A DNA stretch of 64,000 bases from Lentibacillus halodurans (GCF_900112045.1 NZ_FOJW01000007.1:124001-188000), one strand, 5' to 3'; shown: positions 1 through 13,399, counted from the stretch's first letter. The notes: a model not told the origin generated them from the sequence alone. Numbers and translations are program-made.

Positions 1-279
1 GTTACGCTCGGGACGGAATAATTGCGCATCGCCATCAGGTGTCAGATATGCTTTCATTCCTTCAAACACGGATTGGCCATAATGGAAAACCATTGCTGAC
101 GGGTCGACAGTCAGCGGCTCGTAAGGCACAATGCGCGGAGCATGCCATCCTTTTTCGCCCGTGTAATCCATCAAAAACATGTGATCTGTAAATTTTCGTC
201 CGAATTCCAGTTGATCTGCTTGTGGTTTATCCTTGCCTGAAGAACAGGGATCCATTCGAATTGAATGTTCTTCCTCCAT
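1..279 (-). CDS. ilvE: Branched-chain amino acid aminotransferase, N-terminal part (runs off the left edge)
   Basis: Reading the minus strand from ATG at 279 gives 93 residues with no stop, so the gene continues beyond base 1. The segment FGRKFTDHMFLMDYTGEKGW followed by PRIVPYEPL and FHYGQSVFEGMKAY is the typical N-terminus of PLP fold-type IV branched-chain aminotransferases such as B. subtilis YbgE/YwaA. This enzyme transfers the amino group between glutamate and the keto acids of valine, leucine and isoleucine, the last step of the pathway encoded to the right. AGGGG lies upstream of the start at a normal distance. The catalytic lysine lies outside the window. The gene is divergent from the transporter at 467. 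Confidence 0.88.
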   Translation of the reverse strand, partial: MEEEHSIRMDPCSSGKDKPQADQLEFGRKFTDHMFLMDYTGEKGWHAPRIVPYEPLTVDPSAMVFHYGQSVFEGMKAYLTPDGDAQLFRPERN

Positions 280-466
280 GTCGCCATCCCCTTGTGTAAA
301 AAGTTGTATACCATCATAAGATAATTTTTAAATAATAGCAAGCCCAAAATTTGATTTTTTACGCTTTATTAAAATATTTTAAAAATAATCTTCCAATACT
401 TGAACAAGTGTGTTAAAATCTAAATTATCTGAATATTAAAATTCGATGAATGTGGGAGAGGATGGA

Positions 467-1435
467 GTGAAGACATTAGAGAAGATAAGCAGTTATGCGG
501 GCAATACATTCGCGATCTGGGTAATCCTATTTGCTGTTCTAAGTTTAATTTTTCCCGGGGGTTTTGCGTGGATTGCCCCGCACGTATCACTGCTTTTGGG
601 TATCATCATGTTTGGTATGGGACTGACATTGACCCTTGATGATTTTAAAGGCGTGTTCAAGTCGCCAGTTAGTGTTCTTGTCGCCGTTGCGGCACAGTAT
701 ACGATCATGCCGCTTGTGGCGTTTGGCCTGGCGGTTATTTTTCAGCTTCCGCCGGAGATTGCCGCAGGTGTTATTTTGGTAGGCTGCTGTCCGGGTGGTA
801 CGGCATCAAATGTTATGACGTTTCTGGCAAAGGGAAATACAGCATTGTCTGTATCGGTAACAGCTGTCTCAACGATTCTTGCGCCGATTCTGACGCCAGC
901 ACTGACACTGCTTTTTGCTAGTCAATGGCTGCCAGTGTCCGCTGCTGATATGTTTATGTCGATTGTGCAAATTGTGCTGATTCCAATTATCTTGGGGATT
1001 GTCGTGCGCTTGTTGTTTAGCAGGCAAGTTGATAAAAGTGTTAAAGCATTGCCGCTCGTGTCTGTTGTCGGAATCGTCGCTGTAGCTTCTGCTGTTGTGG
1101 CGGTAAACAGGGAGGATATTCTGACAACCGGGCTGCTGATTTTCACGGTCGTTATTTTGCATAATGTACTGGGATTGGCCATTGGTTATGTAATTGGAAA
1201 GCTGTTCAAATTTGATTTTGCCGATCAAAAGGCAGTATCGGTTGAGGTCGGCATGCAGAATTCCGGGCTTGGATCGGCCCTGGCACTTGCACATTTTTCG
1301 CCCATAGCTGCTGTTCCAAGTGCTTTGTTCAGTGTCTGGCACAATATTTCCGGACCAGTTCTGGCAACATGGTGGGGCAAGAAGAGCAAGAAGAGTGATG
1401 ATTTACAATCTGATGCGTACGATGAAACAGGCTGA
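467..1435 (+). CDS. Bile acid:sodium symporter (BASS) family transporter
   Basis: A membrane protein of about 322 residues with some nine to ten hydrophobic segments. Features such as MFGMGLTLTLDDF, VGCCPGGTASNVMTFLAKGN and VEVGMQNSGLGSALA are typical of the BASS/SBF family, sodium-coupled importers of organic anions. B. subtilis YocS and Salmonella PanS (ketopantoate) belong to this family. I chose GTG at 467 because GGGAGAGG lies just upstream; an in-frame ATG at 446 has no ribosome binding site. Its place between an aminotransferase and ilvD suggests a keto acid or related carboxylate as substrate, which is inference. It is transcribed alone. Confidence 0.85.
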   Translation: MKTLEKISSYAGNTFAIWVILFAVLSLIFPGGFAWIAPHVSLLLGIIMFGMGLTLTLDDFKGVFKSPVSVLVAVAAQYTIMPLVAFGLAVIFQLPPEIAAGVILVGCCPGGTASNVMTFLAKGNTALSVSVTAVSTILAPILTPALTLLFASQWLPVSAADMFMSIVQIVLIPIILGIVVRLLFSRQVDKSVKALPLVSVVGIVAVASAVVAVNREDILTTGLLIFTVVILHNVLGLAIGYVIGKLFKFDFADQKAVSVEVGMQNSGLGSALALAHFSPIAAVPSALFSVWHNISGPVLATWWGKKSKKSDDLQSDAYDETG

Positions 1436-1566
1436 GCGGAAAAAGTGGTTGAATTCTGTGAACAGGTTAGCTTAAACGGACAAATTCAGATACGGGCGAG
1501 CGCTGTGGTGATTTGCTGATAGAGTCGTCAAAATTGCTGATAAAACAGTTAGAATTAAAAAAAACG

Positions 1567-1595
1567 TTGAATTATTTAAAAATGAGTCATATAAT
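1567..1595 (+). promoter_or_regulatory. Probable sigma-A promoter of ilvD
   Basis: TTGAAT (1567-1572), a 17-base spacer and TATAAT (1590-1595), placing the start of transcription near 1602 and giving a leader of only about 20 bases before ilvD. No T-box is seen here, unlike ilvB. The AT-rich stretch between the boxes weakly resembles a CodY site with several mismatches, which I do not claim. Confidence 0.6.
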
Positions 1596-1623
1596 GATTC
1601 GAAAATGAAAGGTGGACTGCTGG

Positions 1624-3345
1624 ATGGAGAAAGATTTACGCATTAAAAGCCATGTCTTCAGCGATGATACGATGCGGGCACCGAACCGTGCGATGCTGCG
1701 GGCAGTCGGTGTATCTGATGATGATTTTCAAAAGCCGATGATCGGTATTGCCAGTACATGGAGTGAGGTAACTCCATGCAATATTCATATCGATGATTTG
1801 GCCGTCAATGCAAAGAAAGGGGCGCGAGAGGCAGGTGCCACGCCACTCATTTTCAATACGATCACGGTTTCTGACGGTATTTCCATGGGGACACAGGGAA
1901 TGCGCTATTCGCTGCCAAGCCGTGATTTAATCGCCGATTCGATTGAGACGGTTGTCGGTGCGGAAAGTTTGGATGGATTTGTGGCGATCGGGGCCTGTGA
2001 CAAAAACATTCCCGGCTGTATGATTGCGATAGCCAATGCCGATGTGCCAGCTGTCTTTGTCTATGGGGGGACGATTGCACCAGGTTCGCATAATGGTAAA
2101 AACATTGATCTTGTGTCTGTTTTTGAAGGAGTCGGCAAGCATAATAACGGAGATATTGATGACGCCGAATTAAAGAATATCGAGTGCAAAGCATGTCCTG
2201 GTGCTGGTGCATGCGGTGGCATGTATACTGCGAATACGATGGCATCAGCGGTTGAAGCGATGGGGATGAGCCTGCCGGGAAGCTCGTCGAATCCTGCTGA
2301 ATCAGAGGAGAAAACCGCAGATTGTGCTGCTGCCGGAGAAGCAGTGTACAAGCTGCTGGAAAAAGGTATTTATCCGAAAGACATTATGACGAAAAAGGCG
2401 TTTGAAAATGCCATGACCGTTGTGATGGCACTTGGAGGGTCAACGAATGCCATCCTGCACTTGCTTGGAATGGCGCATGCGGTTGGAACGGATCTGACGA
2501 TTGACGATTTTAACCGAATTCAGGAAAAGACCCCTCATTTGGCTGACTTGAAGCCAAGCGGGCAGTATGTGATGCAGGACTTGCACCGTGCAGGGGGTGT
2601 TCAGGCCGTGATGAAGCTGTTGTATGAGGCTGGTTACCTGCATGGGGATTGTTTGACGGTTACTGGCAAAACAGTTGCTGAAAATCTTGCAGAAGCACCA
2701 TCTCTGTCAGAAGATCAGCAAGTGATCGCATCGTTGGATAATCCAAAGCGTGCAGATGGTCCGCTTATTGTTTTGAAAGGCAATTTAGCGCCAAGTGGGG
2801 CTGTTGCGAAAGTATCAGGTGTCAAGGTGAAACGGCATACGGGGCCTGTCCGTGTATTTAACACCGAGCAGGAGGCAACAGACGCAATCAGGCAAAATAA
2901 AATTCAGGAAGGAGATGTCCTGGTCATACGCTATGTCGGACCAAAAGGAGGTCCCGGCATGCCTGAAATGCTGTCTGTTTCCAGCCTGCTGGTCGGAAAG
3001 GGCATGGGTGAAAAAGTGGCCTTACTGACTGATGGCAGGTTTTCGGGTGGGACGCATGGTCTTGTTGTCGGACATATCGCACCGGAGGCACAGGGGGGCG
3101 GTCCGATAGCATTTTTAGAACAAGGTGATCATGTCACGATTGATTCAGACAAAAAAGAAATAACAGTTGATATTTCTGACGAGGAATTTGAGCGACGCAA
3201 ACAGGCATGGACAGCACCACCGCTGTACAAAAAAGGTGTGCTTGGTAAATATGCACACAATGTTTCCTGTTCGTCGAAAGGTGCTGTGACAGATTTTCTG
3301 GATGCACACGATCAAGATATATCTCCTAATACTCCGGGTGAATAA
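1624..3345 (+). CDS. ilvD: Dihydroxy-acid dehydratase
   Basis: IlvD/Edd family enzyme that dehydrates 2,3-dihydroxy-isovalerate and 2,3-dihydroxy-3-methylvalerate to the keto acids of valine and isoleucine. The cluster-binding regions [16 protein letters not shown] and [18 protein letters not shown] are present, as are [11 protein letters not shown] and [12 protein letters not shown]. Length is 573 residues, usual for the family. The ATG at 1624 fits AAAGGTGG eight bases upstream and aligns with the family start; an in-frame GTG at 1612 overlaps that site. The gene is separated from the main ilv-leu operon by 840 bases and has its own promoter and terminator. Confidence 0.95.
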   Translation: MEKDLRIKSHVFSDDTMRAPNRAMLRAVGVSDDDFQKPMIGIASTWSEVTPCNIHIDDLAVNAKKGAREAGATPLIFNTITVSDGISMGTQGMRYSLPSRDLIADSIETVVGAESLDGFVAIGACDKNIPGCMIAIANADVPAVFVYGGTIAPGSHNGKNIDLVSVFEGVGKHNNGDIDDAELKNIECKACPGAGACGGMYTANTMASAVEAMGMSLPGSSSNPAESEEKTADCAAAGEAVYKLLEKGIYPKDIMTKKAFENAMTVVMALGGSTNAILHLLGMAHAVGTDLTIDDFNRIQEKTPHLADLKPSGQYVMQDLHRAGGVQAVMKLLYEAGYLHGDCLTVTGKTVAENLAEAPSLSEDQQVIASLDNPKRADGPLIVLKGNLAPSGAVAKVSGVKVKRHTGPVRVFNTEQEATDAIRQNKIQEGDVLVIRYVGPKGGPGMPEMLSVSSLLVGKGMGEKVALLTDGRFSGGTHGLVVGHIAPEAQGGGPIAFLEQGDHVTIDSDKKEITVDISDEEFERRKQAWTAPPLYKKGVLGKYAHNVSCSSKGAVTDFLDAHDQDISPNTPGE

Positions 3346-3362
3346 GCCCGGGGTTATTTTAT
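3332..3362 (+). terminator. Rho-independent terminator of ilvD
   Basis: CTCCGGG pairs with CCCGGGG across an 8-base loop that holds the ilvD stop codon, followed by TTATTTTA. The stem therefore begins inside the last codons of ilvD. Confidence 0.75.
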
Positions 3363-3486
3363 GGCTTTATAAAGTATATAAGACTTCAGCCCGCGTTATA
3401 AGACAACCCCCACTGATTGATTCTGCGCCCAAATTTGACTGTAACAAAAATGAAATATTTTGACTTTTTCTTTGGCGCGCAGTCAT

Positions 3487-3500
3487 TGTAAGCGCATTCA
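3487..3500 (+). promoter_or_regulatory. CcpA-type cre site upstream of the ilv-leu promoter
   Basis: TGTAAGCGCATTCA matches the cre consensus TGNAANCGNNNNCA. Its centre is about 88 bases upstream of the predicted transcription start. In B. subtilis an upstream cre makes the ilv-leu operon CcpA-activated, and the same arrangement is inferred here. Confidence 0.65.
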
Positions 3501-3545
3501 ATTATTTCGACTTATCAAAAGTATCAAAAAAATTTAAAAATGCTG

Positions 3546-3574
3546 TTGACCGTTCAACAAAAACGTTATATGAT
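3546..3574 (+). promoter_or_regulatory. Sigma-A promoter of the ilvB-leu-ilvA operon
   Basis: TTGACC (3546-3551), a 17-base spacer and TATGAT (3569-3574). Transcription would start near 3581, about 600 bases before ilvB, which fits a long T-box leader. Confidence 0.75.
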
Positions 3575-3655
3575 TATCGGCAATATTAATTTTTAACTTT
3601 TCGAAACGTTGATGAAAAAAGCAAATTAATGGACCAATAAATTTAATAAATCAAT

Positions 3656-4104
3656 TCGATGACGGGAAAAAAGGAACATGCCGTGTGCATTCACAGAGAT
3701 CCGGGGTTGCTGGAAGCCCGGAAGTGCATATTGTTCCGACATCTTCTCTGAGTGCCTTGCTGAACAGTTATCCTTATTAGGCTTGGCCAGGTGCAGGCTC
3801 ATGTACCTGTTATCAAATCAGCTGGTGAAATTGTCCTGCCTTAACGGGTGTAAGACCCCTGCTTCAAGGTTTCAAACAAACCCATAAAGCTAAATGGGGA
3901 GCAGCTGTCCGTAAAAGGTACTAACATTTAGTGTGGAAAGGAAGTAAATCCCCCACTGGGATGAAGTTTCACTTTATCAGCTGGCAAGATAGTATTTGTG
4001 AAGATGCTATGAAACTGGGTGGTACCGTGGAAAGATGACTCTTTTCTCCCCAATAATTCTGCGAGAATGCAGTTTTGCGGGCAGAAAAGGGTCTTTTTTA
4101 TTTT
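3656..4104 (+). promoter_or_regulatory. T-box riboswitch leader with terminator, ilv-leu operon
   Basis: The conserved T-box segment GGGTGGTACCGTGG lies at 4017-4030. Stem I is visible as GGAACA (3673-3678) pairing with TGTTCC (3732-3737), enclosing CCGGG/CCCGG. A segment resembling the conserved stem II region (TTATCC, AACGGGTG) follows. The terminator pairs GACTCTTTTCT (4037-4047) with AGAAAAGGGTC (4083-4093) and ends in a T-run; the T-box sequence can form the competing antiterminator when uncharged tRNA binds. By its distance from the CTCTGAG motif the specifier may be ATC (Ile) at 3741-3743, but Leu codons in the same loop are not excluded. Confidence 0.85.
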
Positions 4105-4185
4105 AGTGAGCCATAAAACGTTGGCTTCTCTTCACGGTGAGAAGGCTCAAGTTTTTTAACAAAAAATCAAAGGAGGCGAGCAGCA

Positions 4186-5913
4186 GTGAGTGTTGAAGCT
4201 GAGCAGGAATTGAGTCAAGTGGAAAAAAAGGTGACCGGTGCTGATTTACTGATTCAGACATTGTCAGCCGCCAATGTGGACACCGTCTTCGGCTATCCTG
4301 GCGGAGCGGTATTGCCGATTTACGATGCTTTGTACCGCAGTGATGCACCGTTTGAACATGTGCTGACACGACATGAACAGGGGGCGGTTCACGCAGCGGA
4401 AGGCTATGCACGCGTTACCGGCAATCCTGGGGTGGTTTTGTCAACATCAGGTCCGGGAGCCACGAATCTGGTGACCGGTATAACAGATGCGATGATGGAT
4501 TCATTGCCACTGGTGGTGTTTACCGGTCAGGTCGCCAGCACTGTCATCGGGACGGATGCATTTCAAGAGTCGGATGTGATGGGGATTACAACACCTGTCA
4601 CAAAATACAACTATCAGGTCCGGGATTTGGCGGAATTGCCACGGATTGTCAAAGAGGCTTTTCATATAGCATCGACAGGGCGCCCGGGACCGGTTGTTGT
4701 AGATATTCCAAAAGATATTTCATCAAGGGTTTCAAACGTCCCAATGGATGACAGTGCCGACTGCTACTTGCCTGGCTACCAGCCGAATCAAAAACCGAAT
4801 CCGCTGCAGATCGTTAAATTGGCGGATGCATTAAGCCGCTCCAAAAAGCCGCTCATCCTTGCCGGTGCAGGTGTTTTATTTGCAGAAGCATCGGATGAAC
4901 TAAAGGCTTTCTCGGAAAAACACCAGATTCCGGTTGTCAATACGCTTCTTGGACTGGGGAGTTTTCCCGGAACACATGCGTTATCACTCGGTATGGGGGG
5001 GATGCATGGCAGTTATGCAGCCAACATGGGGATTGTTGAATGTGATTTGCTTATCAATGTCGGGGCACGGTTTGATGACCGGCTGACCGGAAGTCTCAAG
5101 CATTTTGCCCCAAATGCTAATGTAGCTCATATTGACATTGATCCGGCAGAAATCGGGAAAAACGTTGAAACGGAAATACCGGTTGTGGCTGATGCAAAAG
5201 AAGCACTGCAAGCTTTGCTGAAAGCAGATATCGAGGAAAATGTTTATGACAAATGGCTGGAAAACCTGCACGAGTGGCAAAACGATTACCCTTTTTGGTA
5301 TGACCGGTCGGAAAAATTCATTTCCCCACAATGGCTGATCAAACAGGTTTACCGTGAATCGGATGGCAAAGCGATTGTGACGACAGACGTCGGGCAGCAC
5401 CAAATGTGGGCGGCACAACTTTACCCGTTTGATAAGCCGAATCGGTGGGTGACATCAGGTGGGCTCGGAACAATGGGATTTGGCTTCCCGGCAGCAGTTG
5501 GCGCACAACTGGCTGCATCGGATGAACTCGTTGTTGCTGTTGTTGGTGATGGAGGTTTTCAGATGACAGCACAGGAACTGTCAGTCGTTAAGGAAAGGGA
5601 GCTTTCGGTGAAGGTTGTTATCGTGAACAATCAATCACTCGGGATGGTCCGGCAATGGCAGGAAAGTTTTTACGAAAAAAGATATTCTGAATCCATTTTT
5701 CCGGAGAATCCTGATTTTGTAAAATTGGCCGAGTGCTATGGTATACGTGGCATGAAAGCTGAAAAAGAGGCAGAACTGCCCGATGTGCTTGCTGAAGCTT
5801 TTGCGTATGATGGTCCTGTTGTAATTGACTGCCGGGTTGTTCAGGCAGAATGCGTCTACCCGATGATCGCACCAGGAAAAGGAATCCATGAAATGATAGG
5901 AGTGACAAGATGA
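4186..5913 (+). CDS. ilvB: Acetolactate synthase, large catalytic subunit
   Basis: ThDP-dependent enzyme joining pyruvate with pyruvate or 2-oxobutyrate, the first common step to valine/leucine and isoleucine. The N-terminal pyrimidine-binding part has [14 protein letters not shown] and the conserved glutamate in [15 protein letters not shown]. The C-terminal ThDP motif runs from GDGGF to VNN around 450-480. Length is 575 residues, typical. The start is GTG at 4186 with AAAGGAGGCGAG upstream. The last codons overlap ilvN by four bases (ATGA), so the two subunits are probably translationally coupled. Expression is expected to follow the T-box directly upstream. Confidence 0.95.
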   Translation: MSVEAEQELSQVEKKVTGADLLIQTLSAANVDTVFGYPGGAVLPIYDALYRSDAPFEHVLTRHEQGAVHAAEGYARVTGNPGVVLSTSGPGATNLVTGITDAMMDSLPLVVFTGQVASTVIGTDAFQESDVMGITTPVTKYNYQVRDLAELPRIVKEAFHIASTGRPGPVVVDIPKDISSRVSNVPMDDSADCYLPGYQPNQKPNPLQIVKLADALSRSKKPLILAGAGVLFAEASDELKAFSEKHQIPVVNTLLGLGSFPGTHALSLGMGGMHGSYAANMGIVECDLLINVGARFDDRLTGSLKHFAPNANVAHIDIDPAEIGKNVETEIPVVADAKEALQALLKADIEENVYDKWLENLHEWQNDYPFWYDRSEKFISPQWLIKQVYRESDGKAIVTTDVGQHQMWAAQLYPFDKPNRWVTSGGLGTMGFGFPAAVGAQLAASDELVVAVVGDGGFQMTAQELSVVKERELSVKVVIVNNQSLGMVRQWQESFYEKRYSESIFPENPDFVKLAECYGIRGMKAEKEAELPDVLAEAFAYDGPVVIDCRVVQAECVYPMIAPGKGIHEMIGVTR

Positions 5914-6428
5914 AACGTGTTATCACAGCCGATGTTCAGGACCAAAGCGGTGTCCTTAACCGGATTACCGGCATGCTTCATAAACGGCAGTTCAATATAG
6001 ACAGCATATCAGTCGGCAAATCGGAGCGGGAAGGCATATCTAAAATGACATTCGTTGTAGAAGTGAGCGATGATCAAAAACTGGAGCAATTAACGAAACA
6101 GCTGAATAAACAGATTGATGTGCTGAAGGTAAAAGATATCACGGATCAATCGATTGTGGCACGGGAATTGGCTCTGATCAAAGTTGGCGGAAGCGGTCAA
6201 TTACGTGCTGAAATCCAGGGAGTGATTGCCCCGTTTCGGGCATCCGTGATCGATATCAGCAAGGACAGTCTGACTGTTCAGGTGACAGGAAAACCGGATA
6301 AAGTCGAGGCGCTGATTGCATTGCTGAGACCATATGGAATCAAAGAGCTTGCCCGAACAGGTGTCACAGCTTTTCTGCGGGGGCAGCAGCCCAAAGAAAT
6401 CACTGAAATCAATTCACAATTGGTGTGA
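5910..6428 (+). CDS. ilvN: Acetolactate synthase, small regulatory subunit
   Basis: A 172-residue protein with an N-terminal ACT domain (about 1-75, beginning [20 protein letters not shown], with [13 protein letters not shown]) and the C-terminal domain of the family. It binds IlvB, stimulates it and confers feedback inhibition by valine. The start overlaps the end of ilvB. The gene is called ilvH in B. subtilis. It sits 65 bases before ilvC. Confidence 0.95.
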   Translation: MKRVITADVQDQSGVLNRITGMLHKRQFNIDSISVGKSEREGISKMTFVVEVSDDQKLEQLTKQLNKQIDVLKVKDITDQSIVARELALIKVGGSGQLRAEIQGVIAPFRASVIDISKDSLTVQVTGKPDKVEALIALLRPYGIKELARTGVTAFLRGQQPKEITEINSQLV

Positions 6429-6451
6429 AATACGTGTTCGAAAAAGGATAA

Positions 6452-9074
<2,623 letters not shown>

Positions 9075-9168
9075 AATCGATTAATTAATGAAATATGTTG
9101 CTTCAAGTGATTAACTGCGGCAGAGAAAAACTTCACGAAAGAACCACTAAATAGAGGAGGGAAAATGA

Positions 9169-10275
9169 ATGAATAAGCACATTATTCTGCTTCCGGGTGA
9201 TGGTGTCGGGAAAGAGATTATGGCATCGGCGAAACATGTGCTGAACGCAACTGCAAGCGAATTTGGCCATAGCTTTACTCTGCAGCAGCAAGCAATCGGG
9301 GGTTCAGCCATTGATCAGTACGATACGCCATTGCCGGAAGCTACCATTAAAGCGTGTGGGGAGGCAGATGCCATTTTACTTGGTGCTGTAGGCGGTGAAA
9401 AGTGGGATTCACTTCCAGCAGCAAAACGACCTGAAAAAGGCTTGCTGGGTATCCGTAAAGCGCTAGGACTGTTTGCCAATTTGCGGCCAGTCAAAGGATT
9501 TCCCTCATTGCTGCATGCTTCCCCTCTGAAGGAGCATATAATCGATGGCAGTGATATCCTGATTATCCGTGAACTGACGGGCGGACTGTATTTTGGCACA
9601 CCAAGTGAACGGCGTGATCATGGGAATGCTGTTGTTGACACACTGCATTACCATCGGGACGAAATCGAACGAATTGTTGATAAGGCATTTCAAAGTGCCC
9701 GTTTGCGGCATCATCATCTGACATCCGTTGACAAGGCGAATGTTTTGGAATCGAGCCGGCTTTGGCGTGAGGTCGTCGATGATAAAAGCAAAGAATATCC
9801 CGATGTTGCAGTGGAGCATTTATTGGTTGATGCTGCAGCAATGAAACTGATTACCCAGCCTGATCAATTTGATGTGATGGTTACAGAGAATATGTTTGGA
9901 GATATTTTAAGTGACGAGGCTTCGGTCTTAACCGGATCATTGGGGATGCTGCCTTCTGCAAGTGTGCGGTCAGATGGTGTTGGCTTGTATGAACCGGTAC
10001 ACGGGTCAGCTCCGGATATTGCCGGGAAAGGAGTTGCCAATCCATTGGGCATGATTCTTTCAGTGGCATTGATGTTCCGCCACTCGTTCCAAATGGAAAC
10101 AGAGGCTGCAGCTATTGAACGGGCGGTTCATGAATGTTTGGCACAAGGGTATTATACAGCTGATCTTGATATGAAAGACGGCGAGTCGGTAAGCACCGGT
10201 CAAATGACAGAAGCTGTAGTGGAAAATCTGACGGTCAAAAGTGTCTCAGACAGTATTTGCAGTATGTATGTGTGA
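9169..10275 (+). CDS. leuB: 3-isopropylmalate dehydrogenase
   Basis: NAD-dependent oxidative decarboxylation of 3-isopropylmalate. Motifs include [12 protein letters not shown] near the start, the substrate arginines in LRPVKGF and [10 protein letters not shown], and [15 protein letters not shown] with [10 protein letters not shown] near 240. Length 368 residues, typical. AGAGGAGGG lies before the ATG. A 94-base gap separates it from leuA, the widest within the operon. Confidence 0.95.
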   Translation: MNKHIILLPGDGVGKEIMASAKHVLNATASEFGHSFTLQQQAIGGSAIDQYDTPLPEATIKACGEADAILLGAVGGEKWDSLPAAKRPEKGLLGIRKALGLFANLRPVKGFPSLLHASPLKEHIIDGSDILIIRELTGGLYFGTPSERRDHGNAVVDTLHYHRDEIERIVDKAFQSARLRHHHLTSVDKANVLESSRLWREVVDDKSKEYPDVAVEHLLVDAAAMKLITQPDQFDVMVTENMFGDILSDEASVLTGSLGMLPSASVRSDGVGLYEPVHGSAPDIAGKGVANPLGMILSVALMFRHSFQMETEAAAIERAVHECLAQGYYTADLDMKDGESVSTGQMTEAVVENLTVKSVSDSICSMYV

Positions 10276-10292
10276 GAAGTGGAGGTGACGAA

Positions 10293-11705
10293 ATGGGAAA
10301 ACCTGAAACGATTATAGAGAAGATATGGAAGAAACATGTGGTGCATGAAGAAGCAGGTAAACCGGACTTAATGTATATCGATCTGCATCTGGTGCATGAG
10401 GTGACGTCCCCGCAGGCGTTTGAGGGGTTGCGTTTGAGTAATCGAAAGGTACGACGGCCAGATTTGACGTTTGCGACAATGGATCATAACGTTCCGACCA
10501 AAAACAGGGATGTCATCGATGATCAAATTTCCAAAAAACAAATGGGAACGTTGAAGAAAAACTGCAAGGACTTTGGTATTACATTGGCTGATATGTTTCA
10601 TCCAGATCAAGGGATTGTGCACGTGATCGGTCCTCAGCTTGGACTGACACAGCCGGGTAAAACGATTGTATGCGGTGACAGTCATACGTCTACCCACGGA
10701 GCATTCGGCGCCTTGGCGTTTGGTATTGGCACCAGTGAGGTGGAGCATGTGCTGGCAACCCAGACGTTATGGCAACAACCGCCGAAAACGTTGAATGTCC
10801 ATGTGGAGGGCGATCTCGGATCAGGGGTCACCGCGAAGGATTTAATCCTGGCGATCATCTCTAAATTTGGCGTGCGGTTTGGTACCGGATATGTGATGGA
10901 ATATACGGGTGAAGCAATCCGGAATTTATCGATGGAAGGCCGTATGACTATCTGCAATATGTCGATTGAAGCCGGTGCCAGGGCAGGACTTATTAGCCCG
11001 GATGAGACAACGGTGGAATTTCTTCGGGATAAACCGAATGTGCTACAGGGAAATGCATTTGAAGAAAAAGCAGCGGAATGGCTTGCTCTGGCAACAGATG
11101 AAGGTGCTGAATACGATGAGACGGTTACAATCAAAGCAGAGGAAATCGAACCGCAAGTATCTTGGGGAACGAACCCTGGCATGTGTGTACCGGTCAGCGG
11201 AAGTACACCGGATGTGAGTCAATCTGATGATTCGGATAGCGTAGTACGCGCCCTGGATTATATGGGTCTTGATGAAAATCAGCCGATCACATCAATTGCG
11301 ATTGATCATGTGTTTATCGGTTCCTGCACAAATTCCCGTATCACTGACTTGCGTAAAGCGGCTGCGATTGTTGAAGGGCATCGAGTAAATGAAGCTGTCA
11401 GAGCCATTGTGGTGCCGGGATCATTTGGGACAAAGCTTCAGGCTGAAAAGGAAGGTCTTGATATCATTTTTAAGCAAGCTGGCTTCGAATGGCGTGAAGC
11501 AGGATGCAGTATGTGTCTGGCGATGAATGATGATGTTGTTCCGCCGGGCGGTCGCTGTGCATCCACCTCCAACCGGAATTTTGAAGGGAGACAGGGAAAT
11601 GGCGCCCGCACGCATTTGGTAAGTCCGGAAATGGCGGCAGCGGCAGCAATTGAAGGTCATTTTGTCGATGTCCGGAAGTTTGCAGCAGGTGTCTATTCTG
11701 CATAA
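10293..11705 (+). CDS. leuC: 3-isopropylmalate dehydratase, large subunit
   Basis: Aconitase-family large subunit (470 residues) that with LeuD isomerises 2- to 3-isopropylmalate. [20 protein letters not shown] is the substrate and cluster region. Cysteines for the 4Fe-4S cluster are seen in [12 protein letters not shown] and in [11 protein letters not shown] chose ATG at 10293 because GTGGAGGTGA precedes it by the usual distance; the frame is open upstream to 10257 and overlaps leuB, but without a better start. Confidence 0.95.
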   Translation: MGKPETIIEKIWKKHVVHEEAGKPDLMYIDLHLVHEVTSPQAFEGLRLSNRKVRRPDLTFATMDHNVPTKNRDVIDDQISKKQMGTLKKNCKDFGITLADMFHPDQGIVHVIGPQLGLTQPGKTIVCGDSHTSTHGAFGALAFGIGTSEVEHVLATQTLWQQPPKTLNVHVEGDLGSGVTAKDLILAIISKFGVRFGTGYVMEYTGEAIRNLSMEGRMTICNMSIEAGARAGLISPDETTVEFLRDKPNVLQGNAFEEKAAEWLALATDEGAEYDETVTIKAEEIEPQVSWGTNPGMCVPVSGSTPDVSQSDDSDSVVRALDYMGLDENQPITSIAIDHVFIGSCTNSRITDLRKAAAIVEGHRVNEAVRAIVVPGSFGTKLQAEKEGLDIIFKQAGFEWREAGCSMCLAMNDDVVPPGGRCASTSNRNFEGRQGNGARTHLVSPEMAAAAAIEGHFVDVRKFAAGVYSA

Positions 11706-11756
11706 CAGGACTCATTGATTGAAATTTTATGAATGATAAGAAGGGAGGCGTCAGTC

Positions 11757-12335
11757 ATGGAAGCGATTCGGAAACATGAAGGAGTGGCTGTTCCGTTAAA
11801 TCGGGCAAATGTCGACACGGATCAGATTATTCCGAAACAGTTTTTGAAACGGATTGAACGGAGCGGTTTTGGCCAATTTCTTTTCTATAATTGGCGTTTT
11901 GATGATGACGGGAATCAGCGTGACGAATTTGTCCTGAATAAGCCGGCATATCAGAATAGCACAATTCTGCTGGCTGGAGAAAACTTCGGCTGCGGTTCAT
12001 CGAGAGAACATGCGCCATGGTCGCTTCTGGACTATGGATTCCGCGTGATTATTGCCCCAAGTTTCGCAGATATTTTTTACAATAATGCCTTAAAAAATGG
12101 CATTATTCCCGTACAGATGGATGAGGAGCAGGTTCATCAGTGGATGAAACAGGCGGAAAAGCAGGAATTGGTGTTATCGGTCGATTTGGAAAAGCAGGTC
12201 ATTCGCGGCAACGGCAGTGAAGTGCCTTTTGATATTCCAGCGTACCATAAGGAAAACTTGCTGCACGGACTGGATGATATTGCCCTCACATTGCAGCATG
12301 AAGATAAAATTACTGCGTTTGAGGGTGCCAGATAA
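11757..12335 (+). CDS. leuD: 3-isopropylmalate dehydratase, small subunit
   Basis: Swivel-domain partner of LeuC, 192 residues. NVDTDQIIPKQFLKRIERSG and GENFGCGSSREHAPW are diagnostic of LeuD. ATG at 11757 is preceded by AAGGGAGGCG. It follows leuC by 51 bases and precedes ilvA by nine. Confidence 0.95.
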   Translation: MEAIRKHEGVAVPLNRANVDTDQIIPKQFLKRIERSGFGQFLFYNWRFDDDGNQRDEFVLNKPAYQNSTILLAGENFGCGSSREHAPWSLLDYGFRVIIAPSFADIFYNNALKNGIIPVQMDEEQVHQWMKQAEKQELVLSVDLEKQVIRGNGSEVPFDIPAYHKENLLHGLDDIALTLQHEDKITAFEGAR

Positions 12336-12344
12336 GCTTAATGA

Positions 12345-13376
12345 GTGACGACAGTTATTATAATGAAGGAGAGTGGAAGAGTTGGGAATTGCTTAACAGG
12401 TGACTTAGTGGCTGCGGCAAGAGATCGTTTGGCAACAGTCACTCACCGTACACCCGTCATGAGGTCTGCAACAACCGATGCGTTAGTCGGAAAACATGTC
12501 TATTTTAAAATGGAAAACCAGCAGAAAACTGGGGCATTCAAATTCAGGGGTGCGAGTTTTAAACTGATGCAGCTGTCGGATGAACAATTGAAAAAAGGTG
12601 TCATTGCCGCTTCTGCCGGCAATCATGCACAAGGAGTGGCGAATGCGGCCGCAAAATTGAACGTCCGGGCGACCATTTTCATGCCAGAAAAAACACCGGC
12701 AGCCAAAGTGAACGCAACACGTGCTTATGGCGCAGAGGTAGTCCTGACTGGTGAGTCGTTCCAGGAAGCATATGATGCCTCGATGAAACGGCAAATGCAG
12801 ACAGGGGCAGAATATATCCATCCGTTTGACGATTATGATGTGATGGCAGGCCAAGGCACGATTGCAACGGAAATGCTGCAGCAGGAAGACCGGATTGATA
12901 CGATTGTGGTTCCTGTTGGGGGTGGCGGGCTGATCAGCGGGATTGCCACAGCTGCCAAGCATGTGAGCCGGCGCGTTAAGGTGATTGGCGTTCAGTCGGC
13001 GGGAGCATCTGCCATATATCAAAGCTATTATCAAAATCGGATCAAGCATCTTGATCGTGTATCAACCATTGCTGAGGGAATAGCCGTCAAACAGCCTGGG
13101 GAGCATACGTTACCGCTGATTAATAAATATGTAGATGATATGGTCACGGTAACTGATGAGGAAATTGCTTCAGCTATTATCTACATGCTTGAACGAAACA
13201 AAACATTGCTAGAAGGAGCAGGTGCTGCGGCATTAGCTGCATTGTTCGCCCATGGAAGCCGCATGAAATCGGATCACTGCGGTATCATTGTCAGTGGCGG
13301 CAACATGGATATCAGTACACTGCCGATGATCCAGCAACTTGCAAAAAAGCTGCATTACTCGGCATGTATCATCTAG
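12345..13376 (+). CDS. ilvA: Threonine dehydratase, short form without regulatory domain
   Basis: PLP fold-type II enzyme deaminating threonine to 2-oxobutyrate for isoleucine synthesis. The PLP lysine is in GAFKFRGA, followed by ASAGNHAQGVA and the phosphate-binding loop VGGGGLISG. At about 343 residues it ends with the catalytic domain and lacks the C-terminal ACT-like domain of biosynthetic IlvA, so by family knowledge it resembles the short TdcB type. The start is uncertain: GTG at 12345 or ATG at 12363, neither with a good ribosome binding site. An AAGGAGAG at 12366 has no in-frame start behind it. It is the last gene of the operon. Confidence 0.88.
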   Translation: MTTVIIMKESGRVGNCLTGDLVAAARDRLATVTHRTPVMRSATTDALVGKHVYFKMENQQKTGAFKFRGASFKLMQLSDEQLKKGVIAASAGNHAQGVANAAAKLNVRATIFMPEKTPAAKVNATRAYGAEVVLTGESFQEAYDASMKRQMQTGAEYIHPFDDYDVMAGQGTIATEMLQQEDRIDTIVVPVGGGGLISGIATAAKHVSRRVKVIGVQSAGASAIYQSYYQNRIKHLDRVSTIAEGIAVKQPGEHTLPLINKYVDDMVTVTDEEIASAIIYMLERNKTLLEGAGAAALAALFAHGSRMKSDHCGIIVSGGNMDISTLPMIQQLAKKLHYSACII

Positions 13377-13399
13377 AAAGATAGATTCGAATGGATTGG

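Noticed and set aside
3678-3887. Open frame of 69 codons upstream of ilvB
   Set aside because: It lies within the T-box leader, has no ribosome binding site, and the RNA structure explains the conservation-like features.
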